In this document: piece after piece, positions 52,338 to 63,838 of the stretch
Numbering within the stretch: the stretch's first letter is position 1
How the letters are laid out: every line of letters starts with the position of its first letter
Assembly (NCBI RefSeq): GCF_003194625.1
Contig: NZ_QHKX01000002.1
Coordinates: forward strand, 930,001-994,000
DNA length: 64,000 nt
Direction of reading: 5' to 3'
Origin: Nocardioides solisilvae
Lineage (GTDB): Bacteria > Actinomycetota > Actinomycetes > Propionibacteriales > Nocardioidaceae
The notes under the pieces: generated by a model
The model's input: the letters and a program-made list of their open reading frames with translations, nothing else
Told to the model about the DNA's origin: nothing
Databases searched by the model: none
Translations under genes and position numbers: made by a program

Positions 52338-52853
52338 CTACCTGGCCTCGGTGGCGGCCGGGGTGCGCGCGCCCAGCTCGGCGTCGAGCCGGAGCAGACC
52401 GGGGCCGTCCTCGTTGATCAGCTCGACGCGGCCCACGATCTCGCTCACGGTCGCCTCCTCCTCGATCTGCTCCTCGAGGAAGAAGTTGAGCAGCGGGCGG
52501 GAGTCGAGGTCACCCTCGGCCTCGGCGAGGCGGTAGAGCTGGCGGATCGACTCGGACACCTTCTGCTCGTGGGCGTAGGCGGCCTGGAAGACCTCCAGCA
52601 CGGTGCCTCCCTCCTTGACGTCGGGCGCGCTGAGGGCGCCGATGCGCGGGTGGTTGTCGCGGTCGGAGACGTGGTCGATGAACTTGTTGGCGTGCACGAT
52701 CTCCTCGTCGGCCTGGGCGCGCAGCCAGGCGGCCATGCCGGGCAGGTCCTGCAGCTCGAGCTCGATCGCGAGCTGGCGGTAGACCAAGGAGGCGTGGAAC
52801 TCCAGCGTGATCTGGGCGTTGAAGGCGTCGACGAGGGAGGGGGTGAGCTTCAT
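52338..52853 (-). CDS. Ferritin
   Basis: 171 residues of a four-helix ferritin: LVDAFNAQITLEFHASLVYRQLAIELE, ADEEIVHANKFIDHVSDRD, then EQIEEEATVSEIVGRVELI. The ferroxidase acids (Glu in LEFH, EE-x2-H, E..E in EEQIEEE) are present. It stores iron as ferric mineral in the cytoplasm. ATG 52853 has TACGCT (52861-52866) ending 7 nt before it. It heads the operon with the MBL and GATase genes. Confidence 0.93.
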   Translation of the reverse strand: MKLTPSLVDAFNAQITLEFHASLVYRQLAIELELQDLPGMAAWLRAQADEEIVHANKFIDHVSDRDNHPRIGALSAPDVKEGGTVLEVFQAAYAHEQKVSESIRQLYRLAEAEGDLDSRPLLNFFLEEQIEEEATVSEIVGRVELINEDGPGLLRLDAELGARTPAATEAR

Positions 52854-52955
52854 GCGGCTCAGCGTAGGGGGCGGCACCGACGTCTGCACCGAAGGTTCGG
52901 CTGCCCTTCCCCGAGCCATCGCGCCGCCGTCGGCAGCTCCGCCATACTTCCGGGG

Positions 52956-53378
52956 GTGATCGACCTGACCGGCCTGCCGCTCACCTCGGTGCGGCTCGAC
53001 GACGCCTCGCTCATCCTCCTCCTCGGCCTCGGAGAGGGGTGGTTGCTGTCGGTCGAGAACGACTACGAGCTCAGCCGCCCTGCTGGCCGCCTGCGCTCCG
53101 CCGACGGCCCCGGGGCCGAGGCCAGGGCCGTCGCCGCGCTGACGGGGCTCCTCGGGAGCCCGCTCGACTCGTGGCAGGTCGAGCCCGACGGCGGCCTCAC
53201 GCTCGCGGTCACCGGGCATGTCCTGTACGTGCCACCGGACGCCTCCTTCGAGGCCTGGCAGGTCAGCGGCCCCGGCGGCGCGCTGGTGGTCTCGATGCCC
53301 GGGGGCGACCTGGCCGTCTGGTCGGGCGACGCCCGGGGAGGCTCCGCCGAGGCGGGGAATGGTGACGTCAGCCCTTAA
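52956..53378 (+). CDS. Hypothetical protein (DUF6188-like)
   Basis: 140 residues: IDLTGLPLTSVRLDDASLILLLGLGEGWLLSVENDYEL, then LTGLLGSPLDSWQVEPDGGLTL, VPPDASFEAWQVSGPGGALVVSMPGGDLAVW. This pattern of a beta-sandwich ending in a residue-level CLPGGELAVW-like motif is frequent in actinobacteria and has been named DUF6188, from memory. Function unknown. CATACT (52943-52948) ends 7 nt before GTG 52956. Confidence 0.7.
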   Translation: MIDLTGLPLTSVRLDDASLILLLGLGEGWLLSVENDYELSRPAGRLRSADGPGAEARAVAALTGLLGSPLDSWQVEPDGGLTLAVTGHVLYVPPDASFEAWQVSGPGGALVVSMPGGDLAVWSGDARGGSAEAGNGDVSP

Positions 53379-53436
53379 GATGGCGGACGGCCCGAACGGG
53401 TCCTCAGACCCGAACCGAAAGTGACGCCGTACCTCC

Positions 53437-55329
<1,893 letters not shown>

Positions 55330-55350
55330 GACCCCGTCGCACGACCGACG

Positions 55351-55386
55351 CAGGGCCCGCCGTTCAGCGATGGACGGCGGGCCCTG
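55351..55386. terminator. Hairpin terminator downstream of typA
   Basis: A perfect 13-bp stem, CAGGGCCCGCCGT (55351-55363) and ACGGCGGGCCCTG (55374-55386), 10-nt loop, 21 nt after the typA stop. Confidence 0.88.
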
Positions 55387-55448
55387 TGCCGTTCCCAGGT
55401 CCGCCAGCCTCCGCGAGGAGGCACGGCCACGGCGATCGGGGGATCGAG

Positions 55449-55652
55449 ATGCGACGACTCGGGCAGTACCTGGGGATGGTCGACGAGGACGGCGCGTGGG
55501 CGCGGCCCGACCTCCGGTTCCTCGCCCTGCTCCTGACGGTCTTCGTCGTCGTGGCCCTCCTGGGCGTCCCCTTCTGGGGGCGGGTGCTCGCCGTCGTCGT
55601 CGTCAGCCTCGGCTGGGGCACGGCCGAGGCGGCGCTGGCGCGCAGGCGCTGA
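55449..55652 (+). CDS. Small two-helix membrane protein
   Basis: 67 residues: a short polar start (RRLGQYLGMVDEDGAWARPD) then two hydrophobic helices (FLALLLTVFVVVALLGV, VLAVVVVSLGWGTAEAAL) and a basic tail. No family recognised. A GGGGGATC ribosome binding site precedes ATG 55449 by about 6 nt. Confidence 0.6.
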   Translation: MRRLGQYLGMVDEDGAWARPDLRFLALLLTVFVVVALLGVPFWGRVLAVVVVSLGWGTAEAALARRR

Positions 55653-55661
55653 GTCGTCAGC

Positions 55662-55826
55662 TCACCGGCCGTCGGGGCGACCCTCCTCGGGCGCGTTGAG
55701 CGTCGGCTCCGCGTCCTGGTCCTGACCCTCGGCGCCGGACTGCTCCTCGATGGTCTCGTCCGTCGGCTGGTCGGTGGGCTGGGGCTCGTTCTCCTGGGAC
55801 GTCATGGTGACGTCGTACCCACTCAT
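55662..55826 (-). CDS. Very small acidic protein
   Basis: 54 codons from ATG 55826, or 47 from ATG 55805: QENEPQPTDQPTDETIEEQ and then GQDQDAEPTLNAPEEGRPDG. It is strongly acidic and disordered, without hydrophobic segments; function unknown. GAAGG lies 5 nt before ATG 55826. The ribosome binding region touches the 3' arm of the hairpin at 55833-55879, so translation or transcription may depend on that fold. The open frame has normal high-GC codon use, which supports it being real. Confidence 0.55.
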   Translation of the reverse strand: MSGYDVTMTSQENEPQPTDQPTDETIEEQSGAEGQDQDAEPTLNAPEEGRPDGR

Positions 55827-55832
55827 CCGTGC

Positions 55833-55879
55833 CTTCGTGCTCCCGTTGCGTCAGCTGGTGACTCCACGGGAGCACGAAG
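55833..55879. terminator. 14-bp hairpin between tetR and the small acidic ORF
   Basis: CTTCGTGCTCCCGT (55833-55846) pairs perfectly with ACGGGAGCACGAAG (55866-55879) around a 19-nt loop that contains a further GTCA/TGAC pair. It lies 5 bp past the tetR stop and 7 bp before ATG 55826. Confidence 0.8.
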
Positions 55880-55883
55880 ACCC

Positions 55884-56495
55884 TCAGTCCTCGGCCGGGG
55901 CCAGGGCGTGGACGACGAGCGACGCCAGCTCGGCGTACGCCTCGGCGTCCGACATCTCCAACCGGGCGAACATCTCGCCGCGCTGGATCGCCTGCATGGT
56001 GGCCGCGACCATCTCGGCGACGAAGTGGGCGTTGACCGAGCGGAAGGCGCCCGCGGCGATCCCCTCGGCGACGAGCTGCCGCACCCGGGCCGACGCGGCC
56101 GCGGTGTTGAACCGGTAGACCTCGGCGGTCGCCGGGAAGGCGAGCAGGTCCTCCAGGAACTCCCGCGACAGCGGCCGCAGGTAGTCGGCGACCGCCATCA
56201 GGTACGCCGTCACCTGCTCGGCGTGCCCGTGCGCGGCCTCCACCCGGGCCTCGACGACGGGCACGGAGGCCCGGAAGTACTCCCGGACCACCTCGACGGC
56301 CAGCTCCTGCTTGGAGGAGGCCAGCGCGTAGAGGGTGGTCTTGGAGCAGCGCAGCCGCTCCGCGAGGTCGTCGAGGGTGAACTGCGAGAACCCCTCCGCC
56401 GCCATCAGGTCGACCAGGCGGCGCAGCAGGTCCTGCTGCCGCGCCGTACGACGTCGGCGCGGCGCCGCGCGGGCGGACGGGGACACGCCCGTCAC
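55884..56495 (-). CDS. TetR family transcriptional regulator
   Basis: 203 residues. An Arg-rich N-terminus, then the TetR HTH (about 25-70: LVDLMAAEGFSQFTLDDLAERLRCSKTTLYALASSKQEL), and a C-terminal ligand domain with a TetR_C-like helix set. It probably senses acyl-CoA or fatty acids, given its operon. GTG 56495 overlaps the acyl-CoA synthetase stop (GTGA). Probable operator at 58174-58213. Confidence 0.9.
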   Translation of the reverse strand: MTGVSPSARAAPRRRRTARQQDLLRRLVDLMAAEGFSQFTLDDLAERLRCSKTTLYALASSKQELAVEVVREYFRASVPVVEARVEAAHGHAEQVTAYLMAVADYLRPLSREFLEDLLAFPATAEVYRFNTAAASARVRQLVAEGIAAGAFRSVNAHFVAEMVAATMQAIQRGEMFARLEMSDAEAYAELASLVVHALAPAED

Positions 56496-58147
56496 GCCCC
56501 CGCGGCGATCTCGGCCGCCCGCGCCCGGCGCAGGTGGAACCGCTGGATCTTGCCCGAGGGGGTCTTGGGCAGCTCGTCGACGACGTGGACCGTGCGGGGG
56601 AAGAGGTGGGCGGCCAGCTTGGTCTTGACCCGGTGCTGCAGCTCGGCGGCGAGCTCGGGCGTCGACTCGACCCCCGGGGCCAGGACCACGAACGCCTCCA
56701 CCACCTCGCCGCGCAGGTCGTCGGGGACGCCCACGACCGCGGCCTCCGCGACCCGGTCGTCGGCGACCAGGACCGACTCGATCTCGAAGGGGCCGATCCG
56801 GTAGCCGGCCATGATGATGACGTCGTCGTCGCGGGAGGAGAAGAAGTAGTCGCCGTCCTCGTCGACGTGGCCGGCGTCGCCGGTGTAGTACCAGCGACCG
56901 TCCTCGCTGAACCGCTCGGCCGTCTTGTCGGGGGCGTCGACGTAGCCGGTGAACCACATGAGCGGGCTGCCGGCCAGGTCGATGACGACCCGTCCCGCCT
57001 CGCCCGGCGCGGCCGGCTCGTCGGCGTCGTTGCGGAGCACCGCGGCGGCCCAGCCCGGCATCGGGCGGCCCATCGAGCCGGCCTTGACGGGCTGGCGCAC
57101 GTCGTCGTGCCACCCGTTGACGATCGACATGCCGAGCTCGGTCTGGCCGTAGGTGTCGTGGATCTCCGCGCCCAGCACCCGCTCGCCCCACGCGACCATG
57201 TCGGGGTTGAGGGGCTCGCCGGCCGACGTGGCCCGGCGCAGCCGCAGCCCCTCGGGCACGGGCACGTCGGAGCTGCGCAGCGACCGGTAGACGGTCGGCG
57301 CGGCGGCGAGGTTGGTGACGCCGAGCCGCTGCACGACCTCCCAGGTGGTGGCCGGGGAGAAGCCCGCCTGCAGCAGGATGTTGCGGCGCCCGGCGGCCAG
57401 CGGCCCGGCGATGCCGTAGTAGAGGCCGTAGGCCCAGCCGGGGTCGGCGGCGTTCCAGTAGACGTCGTCCTCGCGGACGTCCAGGCCGTACTCCAGGTAG
57501 GCCACGAAGGCCGCCAGCGCCCGGACCGGGATCGGCACGCCCTTGGGGGTGCCGGTGGTGCCGCTGGTGAAGAGGCGGACGAACTCGGTGCCGCCGTCGA
57601 CGGTGACGACGGGGGCCTGCGCCGGGTCGGCCGCGTCGAGCAGCTCGTCGAGGAGGAGGTCGTCAGGCTGCGCCACGTCGCGGGCGGTCGCGCCGGCGAC
57701 GACGACGCGCCAGTCGACGTCGTCGGCGGCGAGGTCCTCTCCCGGGAGCAGCTTGCCGCGCTGGCTCGCGTCGCAGACGACCAGCCGGGCGTCGGCGCCG
57801 GCGAGCCGCAGGGCGATGGCCGGGGTGGCGAAGGCGGTGAACAGCGGCACGTGGACGGCCCCGGCGCGCCAGATCCCGAGGACCGCGGTGACCAGGTCGA
57901 GCGACTTGCCCATGAGGGTGGCGACCCGGTCGCCGGGCCGCACGCCCTGGGCGACCAGCGCGGCGGCGAAGCGGCGCGAGCGGTCGGCGAGCTCGCCGTA
58001 CGTCACGTCGACGAGCGAGAGGTCGGGCTCGACGACGGTGAACCCCACCGCCTCGGCGGGGTGCCGGTCGCACAGGAGGTCGGCGACGACCATCTCGGGG
58101 GCGTCGAAGGTGGCGAGCAGCTCGGCCACGCGCTGGTCGGGGGTCAT
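56492..58147 (-). CDS. AMP-dependent acyl-CoA synthetase/ligase
   Basis: 551 residues. ANL superfamily motifs: LFTSGTTGTPKGVP (A3, ATP), HDTYGQTELGM (A5), GRWYYTGDAGHVDEDGDYFF (A7), SRDDDVIIMAGYRIGPFEIE (A8) and PKTPSGKIQRF with the catalytic Lys (A10). It activates a carboxylic acid to acyl-CoA by way of acyl-AMP. The sequence resembles the medium-chain/acetyl-CoA synthetase-like branch; chain length is not known. ATG 58147 has an AGGAGG ribosome binding site. Its divergent partner is an acyl-CoA dehydrogenase. Confidence 0.92.
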   Translation of the reverse strand: MTPDQRVAELLATFDAPEMVVADLLCDRHPAEAVGFTVVEPDLSLVDVTYGELADRSRRFAAALVAQGVRPGDRVATLMGKSLDLVTAVLGIWRAGAVHVPLFTAFATPAIALRLAGADARLVVCDASQRGKLLPGEDLAADDVDWRVVVAGATARDVAQPDDLLLDELLDAADPAQAPVVTVDGGTEFVRLFTSGTTGTPKGVPIPVRALAAFVAYLEYGLDVREDDVYWNAADPGWAYGLYYGIAGPLAAGRRNILLQAGFSPATTWEVVQRLGVTNLAAAPTVYRSLRSSDVPVPEGLRLRRATSAGEPLNPDMVAWGERVLGAEIHDTYGQTELGMSIVNGWHDDVRQPVKAGSMGRPMPGWAAAVLRNDADEPAAPGEAGRVVIDLAGSPLMWFTGYVDAPDKTAERFSEDGRWYYTGDAGHVDEDGDYFFSSRDDDVIIMAGYRIGPFEIESVLVADDRVAEAAVVGVPDDLRGEVVEAFVVLAPGVESTPELAAELQHRVKTKLAAHLFPRTVHVVDELPKTPSGKIQRFHLRRARAAEIAAGA

Positions 58148-58173
58148 GGGCCCTCCTGGTGTCTGGAGAAGAT

Positions 58174-58213
58174 CGGTACTGAAAACGATACTGACGACTG
58201 CGCTACAGTATCG
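58174..58213. promoter_or_regulatory. Candidate TetR operator in the divergent acyl-CoA promoter
   Basis: CGATACTG (58186-58193) and CAGTATCG (58206-58213) form a perfect inverted repeat 12 bp apart; a third half-site CGGTACTG (58174-58181) repeats the left arm. Each half-site contains a TAC or TAT -10-like core, so a bound repressor would block both transcripts. Confidence 0.7.
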
Positions 58214-58286
58214 ACTCGGCGTGGTCCACGCCATCCCGCTCCACCAGCCAGACTCCGGACCGGCACCCGACAGACAGGAGACGCCC

Positions 58287-59453
58287 ATGCCCGCCACGCG
58301 CCACCTCCCGACCGAGGAGGCCGCCGAGCTCCTCACCCTGGTCCGCGACCTGGCCGGCCGCGAGCTCGCGCCCCGCAGCGCCGAGGCCGAGGCGACCGAG
58401 ACCTTCCCGCGCGACGTCTTCCGCCTGCTCGGCGAGGTCGGCGTGCTCGGGCTCCCGTACGGCGAGGAGTACGGCGGCGGCGGACAGCCCTACGAGGTCT
58501 ACCTCCAGGTGCTCGAGGAGATCGCCGCGGTCTGGTCGTCGGTCGGCGTCGGCGTCTCGGTGCACGCGCTCTCCTGCTTCGGGCTGGTCAACTTCGGCAC
58601 CGCCGAGCAGAAGGAGCGCTGGCTGCCCGACATGCTCGGCGGCGACCTGCTCGGCGCCTACTGCCTGTCGGAGGCGCACGCCGGCTCCGACCCCGCCGCG
58701 ATGCGGACGCGCGCCCGGCTCGACGGCGACGAGTACGTGCTCAACGGCGCGAAGGCGTGGGTGACCCACGGCGGCCAGGCCGACTTCTACAAGGTGATGG
58801 CCCGGACCTCCGACGACCGCAACGGGATCTCCTGCTTCCTCGTCCCCGCCGACACCCCCGGCCTCTCGGCCGACACCCCCGAGCGCAAGATGGGGCTCAC
58901 GGGCTCGCACACCGCCACGATGCGGCTCGACGACGTCCGGGTCCCCGTCGAGCGCCGCCTCGGCGCCGAGGGCGAGGGGCTGCGGATCGCGCTCGCCGGG
59001 CTCGACTCGGGCCGGCTCGGCATCGCCGCGGTCGCCACGGGCCTCGCCCAGGGCGCGCTCGACCAGGCGGTCGCCTACGCCAAGGAGCGCGAGACCTTCG
59101 GCAAGGCGATCATCGACCACCAGGGCCTGGCCTTCGTCCTCGCCGACATGGAGGCTGCCGTCCAGGCCGCCCGCGCCGTCACCCTGCACGCCGCCCGACT
59201 CAAGGACCGGGGGCTGCCCTTCAGCCGCGAGGCGTCGGTGGCGAAGATGGTCGCCACGGACAACGCCATGAAGGTGACCACCGACGCCGTCCAGGTGCTC
59301 GGGGGCTACGGCTACACCCGCGACTTCCCGGTCGAGCGCTACATGCGCGAGGCCAAGGTGATGCAGATCTTCGAGGGCACCAACCAGATCCAGCGGATGG
59401 TGATCTCGCGGTCGCTCGCCAAGGGCGACGGCGGCGCGATCACGCACGCCTGA
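58287..59453 (+). CDS. Acyl-CoA dehydrogenase
   Basis: 388 residues. Signatures GAYCLSEAHAGSDPAAM and the C-terminal QVLGGYGYTRDFPVERYMREAKVMQIFEGTNQIQRM, in which Glu of FEGTN (about 370) is the catalytic base. FAD-dependent dehydrogenation of acyl-CoA is the first oxidation step of beta-oxidation. ATG 58287 has an ACAGGAG ribosome binding site. The downstream SDR follows after 43 bp, probably in the same operon. Confidence 0.94.
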   Translation: MPATRHLPTEEAAELLTLVRDLAGRELAPRSAEAEATETFPRDVFRLLGEVGVLGLPYGEEYGGGGQPYEVYLQVLEEIAAVWSSVGVGVSVHALSCFGLVNFGTAEQKERWLPDMLGGDLLGAYCLSEAHAGSDPAAMRTRARLDGDEYVLNGAKAWVTHGGQADFYKVMARTSDDRNGISCFLVPADTPGLSADTPERKMGLTGSHTATMRLDDVRVPVERRLGAEGEGLRIALAGLDSGRLGIAAVATGLAQGALDQAVAYAKERETFGKAIIDHQGLAFVLADMEAAVQAARAVTLHAARLKDRGLPFSREASVAKMVATDNAMKVTTDAVQVLGGYGYTRDFPVERYMREAKVMQIFEGTNQIQRMVISRSLAKGDGGAITHA

Positions 59454-59496
59454 GCCACCCTCCTCCCCCTCCCCCCAGCAACAGGAGACAACCACC

Positions 59497-60255
59497 GTGC
59501 AGCTCAACGACACCGCCGCGATCGTCACCGGAGGCGCCTCCGGCCTGGGCGCGGCCACCGCCGCCGCCCTCGCCGCCAAGGGCGCCAAGGTCTTCGCCTT
59601 CGACCTGCCCGCCTCGATCGAGGGCGCCACCGCTCCCGAGGGCGTCGAGCTCGTCCCCGTCGACGTCACCGACCCCGAGCAGGTCGCCGCCGGCGTCGAG
59701 ACCGCGGCGGGCGCCGGCGTACCGCTGCGCACGGTCGTGAGCTGTGCGGGCATCGGCCCGTCGATGCGGATCCTCGGCAGGAAGGGCCCGCACGACCTCG
59801 CGTTCTACGCCAAGGTCGTGCAGGTCAACCTCGTCGGCACGTTCAACGTCATGACGCTCGCCGCGGAGAAGATCGCCGCCACCGAGCCGCTCGAGCACGG
59901 CCAGCGCGGCGTCGTCATCAACACCGCGTCGATCGCGGCGTACGACGGCCAGGTCGGCCAGGCGGCGTACGCCTCCTCCAAGGGCGGCGTGGTCGGCCTG
60001 ACCCTGCCGGCGGCCCGCGACCTGGCGCAGTTCGGCATCCGGGTGCTCACCATCGCCCCCGGCATCGTCGAGACCCCGATGCTCGCCACCGTCTCCGACG
60101 AGTTCCGCGCCGGGCTCGCCGCCGGGGTGCCCTTCCCGCAGCGGCTCGGCCGCCCCGACGAGTACGCGCAGCTGGCGGTCAACCTCGTCGAGCACGACTA
60201 CCTCAACGGCGAGGTCATCCGGATGGACGGCGCGCTGCGGATGGCCCCGCGCTGA
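59497..60255 (+). CDS. SDR, 3-hydroxyacyl-CoA dehydrogenase type 2-like
   Basis: 252 residues. TGGASGLG (11-18), CAGIG replacing NNAG, Ser145 and YASSK (Tyr158, Lys162). The segment [41 protein letters not shown] is typical of HSD17B10-type 3-hydroxyacyl-CoA dehydrogenases, which fits the acyl-CoA context. GTG 59497 has an AGGAGA ribosome binding site. Confidence 0.88.
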   Translation: MQLNDTAAIVTGGASGLGAATAAALAAKGAKVFAFDLPASIEGATAPEGVELVPVDVTDPEQVAAGVETAAGAGVPLRTVVSCAGIGPSMRILGRKGPHDLAFYAKVVQVNLVGTFNVMTLAAEKIAATEPLEHGQRGVVINTASIAAYDGQVGQAAYASSKGGVVGLTLPAARDLAQFGIRVLTIAPGIVETPMLATVSDEFRAGLAAGVPFPQRLGRPDEYAQLAVNLVEHDYLNGEVIRMDGALRMAPR

Positions 60256-60276
60256 CGCTCCCCCGGACCTCCCCGC

Positions 60277-60467
60277 TCAGCAGCAGCGGGACCGGGCCGA
60301 GCGCTCCTGGTGCTCGGCCCGGTGCCGTTCGAACTCCCGCCGGCTGACCGGGGCGACGCCCGACCGCCGGCACGCCTCGACGTACTCGTCCCACTTCGCC
60401 TCGCCCGTGAAGGCGCGGACGAAGCGGCGTACGCCCCGCACCCGGCCCAGCGCGGCCTCCGCGACGG

Positions 60468-60471
<4 letters not shown>
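60277..60471 (-). CDS. YbdD/YjiX family protein (CstA partner)
   Basis: 64 residues: RFVRAFTGEAKWDEYVEACRRSGVAPVSRREFERHRAEHQE and a Cys-Cys end, matching the YbdD/YjiX (DUF466) family found beside cstA/btsT, where it is needed for pyruvate uptake. GTG 60471 overlaps the cstA stop by 4 bp. Confidence 0.88.
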
Positions 60472-62693
<2,222 letters not shown>

Positions 62694-62762
62694 GGCTGTC
62701 CTCCTCCGAGAGCGGGCGCGCCCCGGGGCGGGACGCGGGCCCACTCTGAGTCGTACCCCTCC

Positions 62763-62776
62763 GTGACCCAGATCAC
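62763..62776. promoter_or_regulatory. CRP-like palindrome upstream of cstA
   Basis: GTGACCCAGATCAC: GTGA and TCAC arms around 6 bp, flanked by A/T-richer CACAAG. It fits the CRP/Cmr-type consensus TGTGA-N6-TCACA in both halves except the outermost left base. E. coli cstA is a known CRP target. Confidence 0.6.
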
Positions 62777-62810
62777 AAGCACCTGCTGGGGCGGGCGGGT
62801 TGCGGGTTCC

Positions 62811-62886
62811 ATGGATTCCCCGCCTAGGCGGGGATTGCTGAGGTTCGTGCCCCCTGCAACCCCCACGAACCTGCAGGAGCCCGCGC
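62811..62886 (+). repeat. REP-like element, left arm of inverted pair
   Basis: It contains the 16-bp palindrome CCCCGCCTAGGCGGGG (62818-62833) and a second hairpin GGTTCGTG / CACGAACC (62842-62871). It is roughly 80% identical by eye to the reverse complement of 63064-63139; weaker similarity extends to about 62902. This 454-bp gap (62694-63147) otherwise holds only the cstA control region and a ~160-bp unique core between the arms. Confidence 0.85.
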
Positions 62887-63063
62887 CAGGTTCGGTGCCG
62901 ACGCAGGTGATCCGCCTTCCAGGGCAACGTGTCCGCGCGGGTCTCACCCTTCTTCCGCGGTCGCACCCGGCCTGGTCCCCCTCCGCCCGGCCAGACGCGG
63001 CGCCGCGCAACCACGCGCCGTACGACGTCGCCAGCCGCCGCGCAGCCCGCCGAGCCCGAACTT

Positions 63064-63139
63064 GGCGGGGGGTCCTGCGGGTTCGTGCCCCGTGCAAAGC
63101 GCACGAAGCTCAGCGATCCCCGCCTGAGCGGGGATCCAC
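63064..63139 (-). repeat. REP-like element, right arm of inverted pair
   Basis: Inverted copy of 62811-62886: CCCCGC-CTGA-GCGGGG (63118-63133) and TTCGTGC / GCACGAA hairpin. The right end stops 8 bp before the stop codon of the 63148 gene, so it may also terminate that gene. Confidence 0.85.
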
Positions 63140-63147
63140 GCGCCCAC

Positions 63148-63768
63148 CTACGGCCGGGCGGTGCGGGTCGCGGCGATCCCGGCGCCGGCGAAGGCGGCGG
63201 CCATGAGGAGGGCGGGGGCGCCCTGCAGGTCCTCGGGCAGCACCCGGAGGGCGACGAGGACGAGGACGACGTGGCCGACGAGGGCCCACGGCACCCACGC
63301 CGGGGTGGTCCGAGCGCGGAAGAGGGCCAGCGCGAGGACCACCTCGCCGACGTAGAAGACGAGGAAGCCGGCGCCGATCAGGGCCTGCTGGACGTCGTTC
63401 TCGCTCATCGCCTCGACGGTCCGGTCGGTGACCGCGCCGTGCCGGGCGAGGCTGCGCAGCAGGAGGAGCTGCTGGGCGAACGCCGCCAGCATGACGGAGC
63501 CCGCCGCCAGCAGGACGGCTGCGGCGAGGGCCGTCCGGAACGCCGTGCGCTGGAAGAGGGTGAGCAGGCAGGGCAGGCCGACGACCAGCCCGACGGCGCC
63601 CACGGTGAGGAGGGCGGCGACGACGGTCCAGGACTCCCCCTCGGTCACGGCCCGCCGCACGAGGCTCCCGTCGCGGGTCGGCCGCGGGGTCACCAGCGCG
63701 CCGAAGAAGAGCGCGGTCGCCCCGGTCAGCAGCGCGGCCGCCGAGACCGGCAGCCAGTCCATCCTCAC
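63148..63768 (-). CDS. Hypothetical membrane protein
   Basis: 206 residues with about six hydrophobic helices (WLPVSAAALLTGATALFFGALV, TVVAALLTVGAVGLVVGLPCLLTL, ALAAAVLLAAGSVMLAAFAQQLLLL, IGAGFLVFYVGEVVLALALF and two more). No family recognised. GTG 63768 is chosen because TAGGTT (63776-63781) ends 7 nt before it; ATG 63762 is in the same frame two codons on. Confidence 0.7.
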   Translation of the reverse strand: MRMDWLPVSAAALLTGATALFFGALVTPRPTRDGSLVRRAVTEGESWTVVAALLTVGAVGLVVGLPCLLTLFQRTAFRTALAAAVLLAAGSVMLAAFAQQLLLLRSLARHGAVTDRTVEAMSENDVQQALIGAGFLVFYVGEVVLALALFRARTTPAWVPWALVGHVVLVLVALRVLPEDLQGAPALLMAAAFAGAGIAATRTARP

Positions 63769-63838
63769 GGGGCTCAACCTAGCCCCCGCCGGGCCGCTCC
63801 GGGGCCACCCCCGCGGAGGCCCCCCCGTCCCGGCCCCG

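Noticed and set aside
62944..63147. A 67-codon minus-strand frame starting GAWIPAQAGI
   Set aside because: The peptide is a translation of the REP-like arm (WIPAxAG-type peptides are typical of such repeats) and has no start context.
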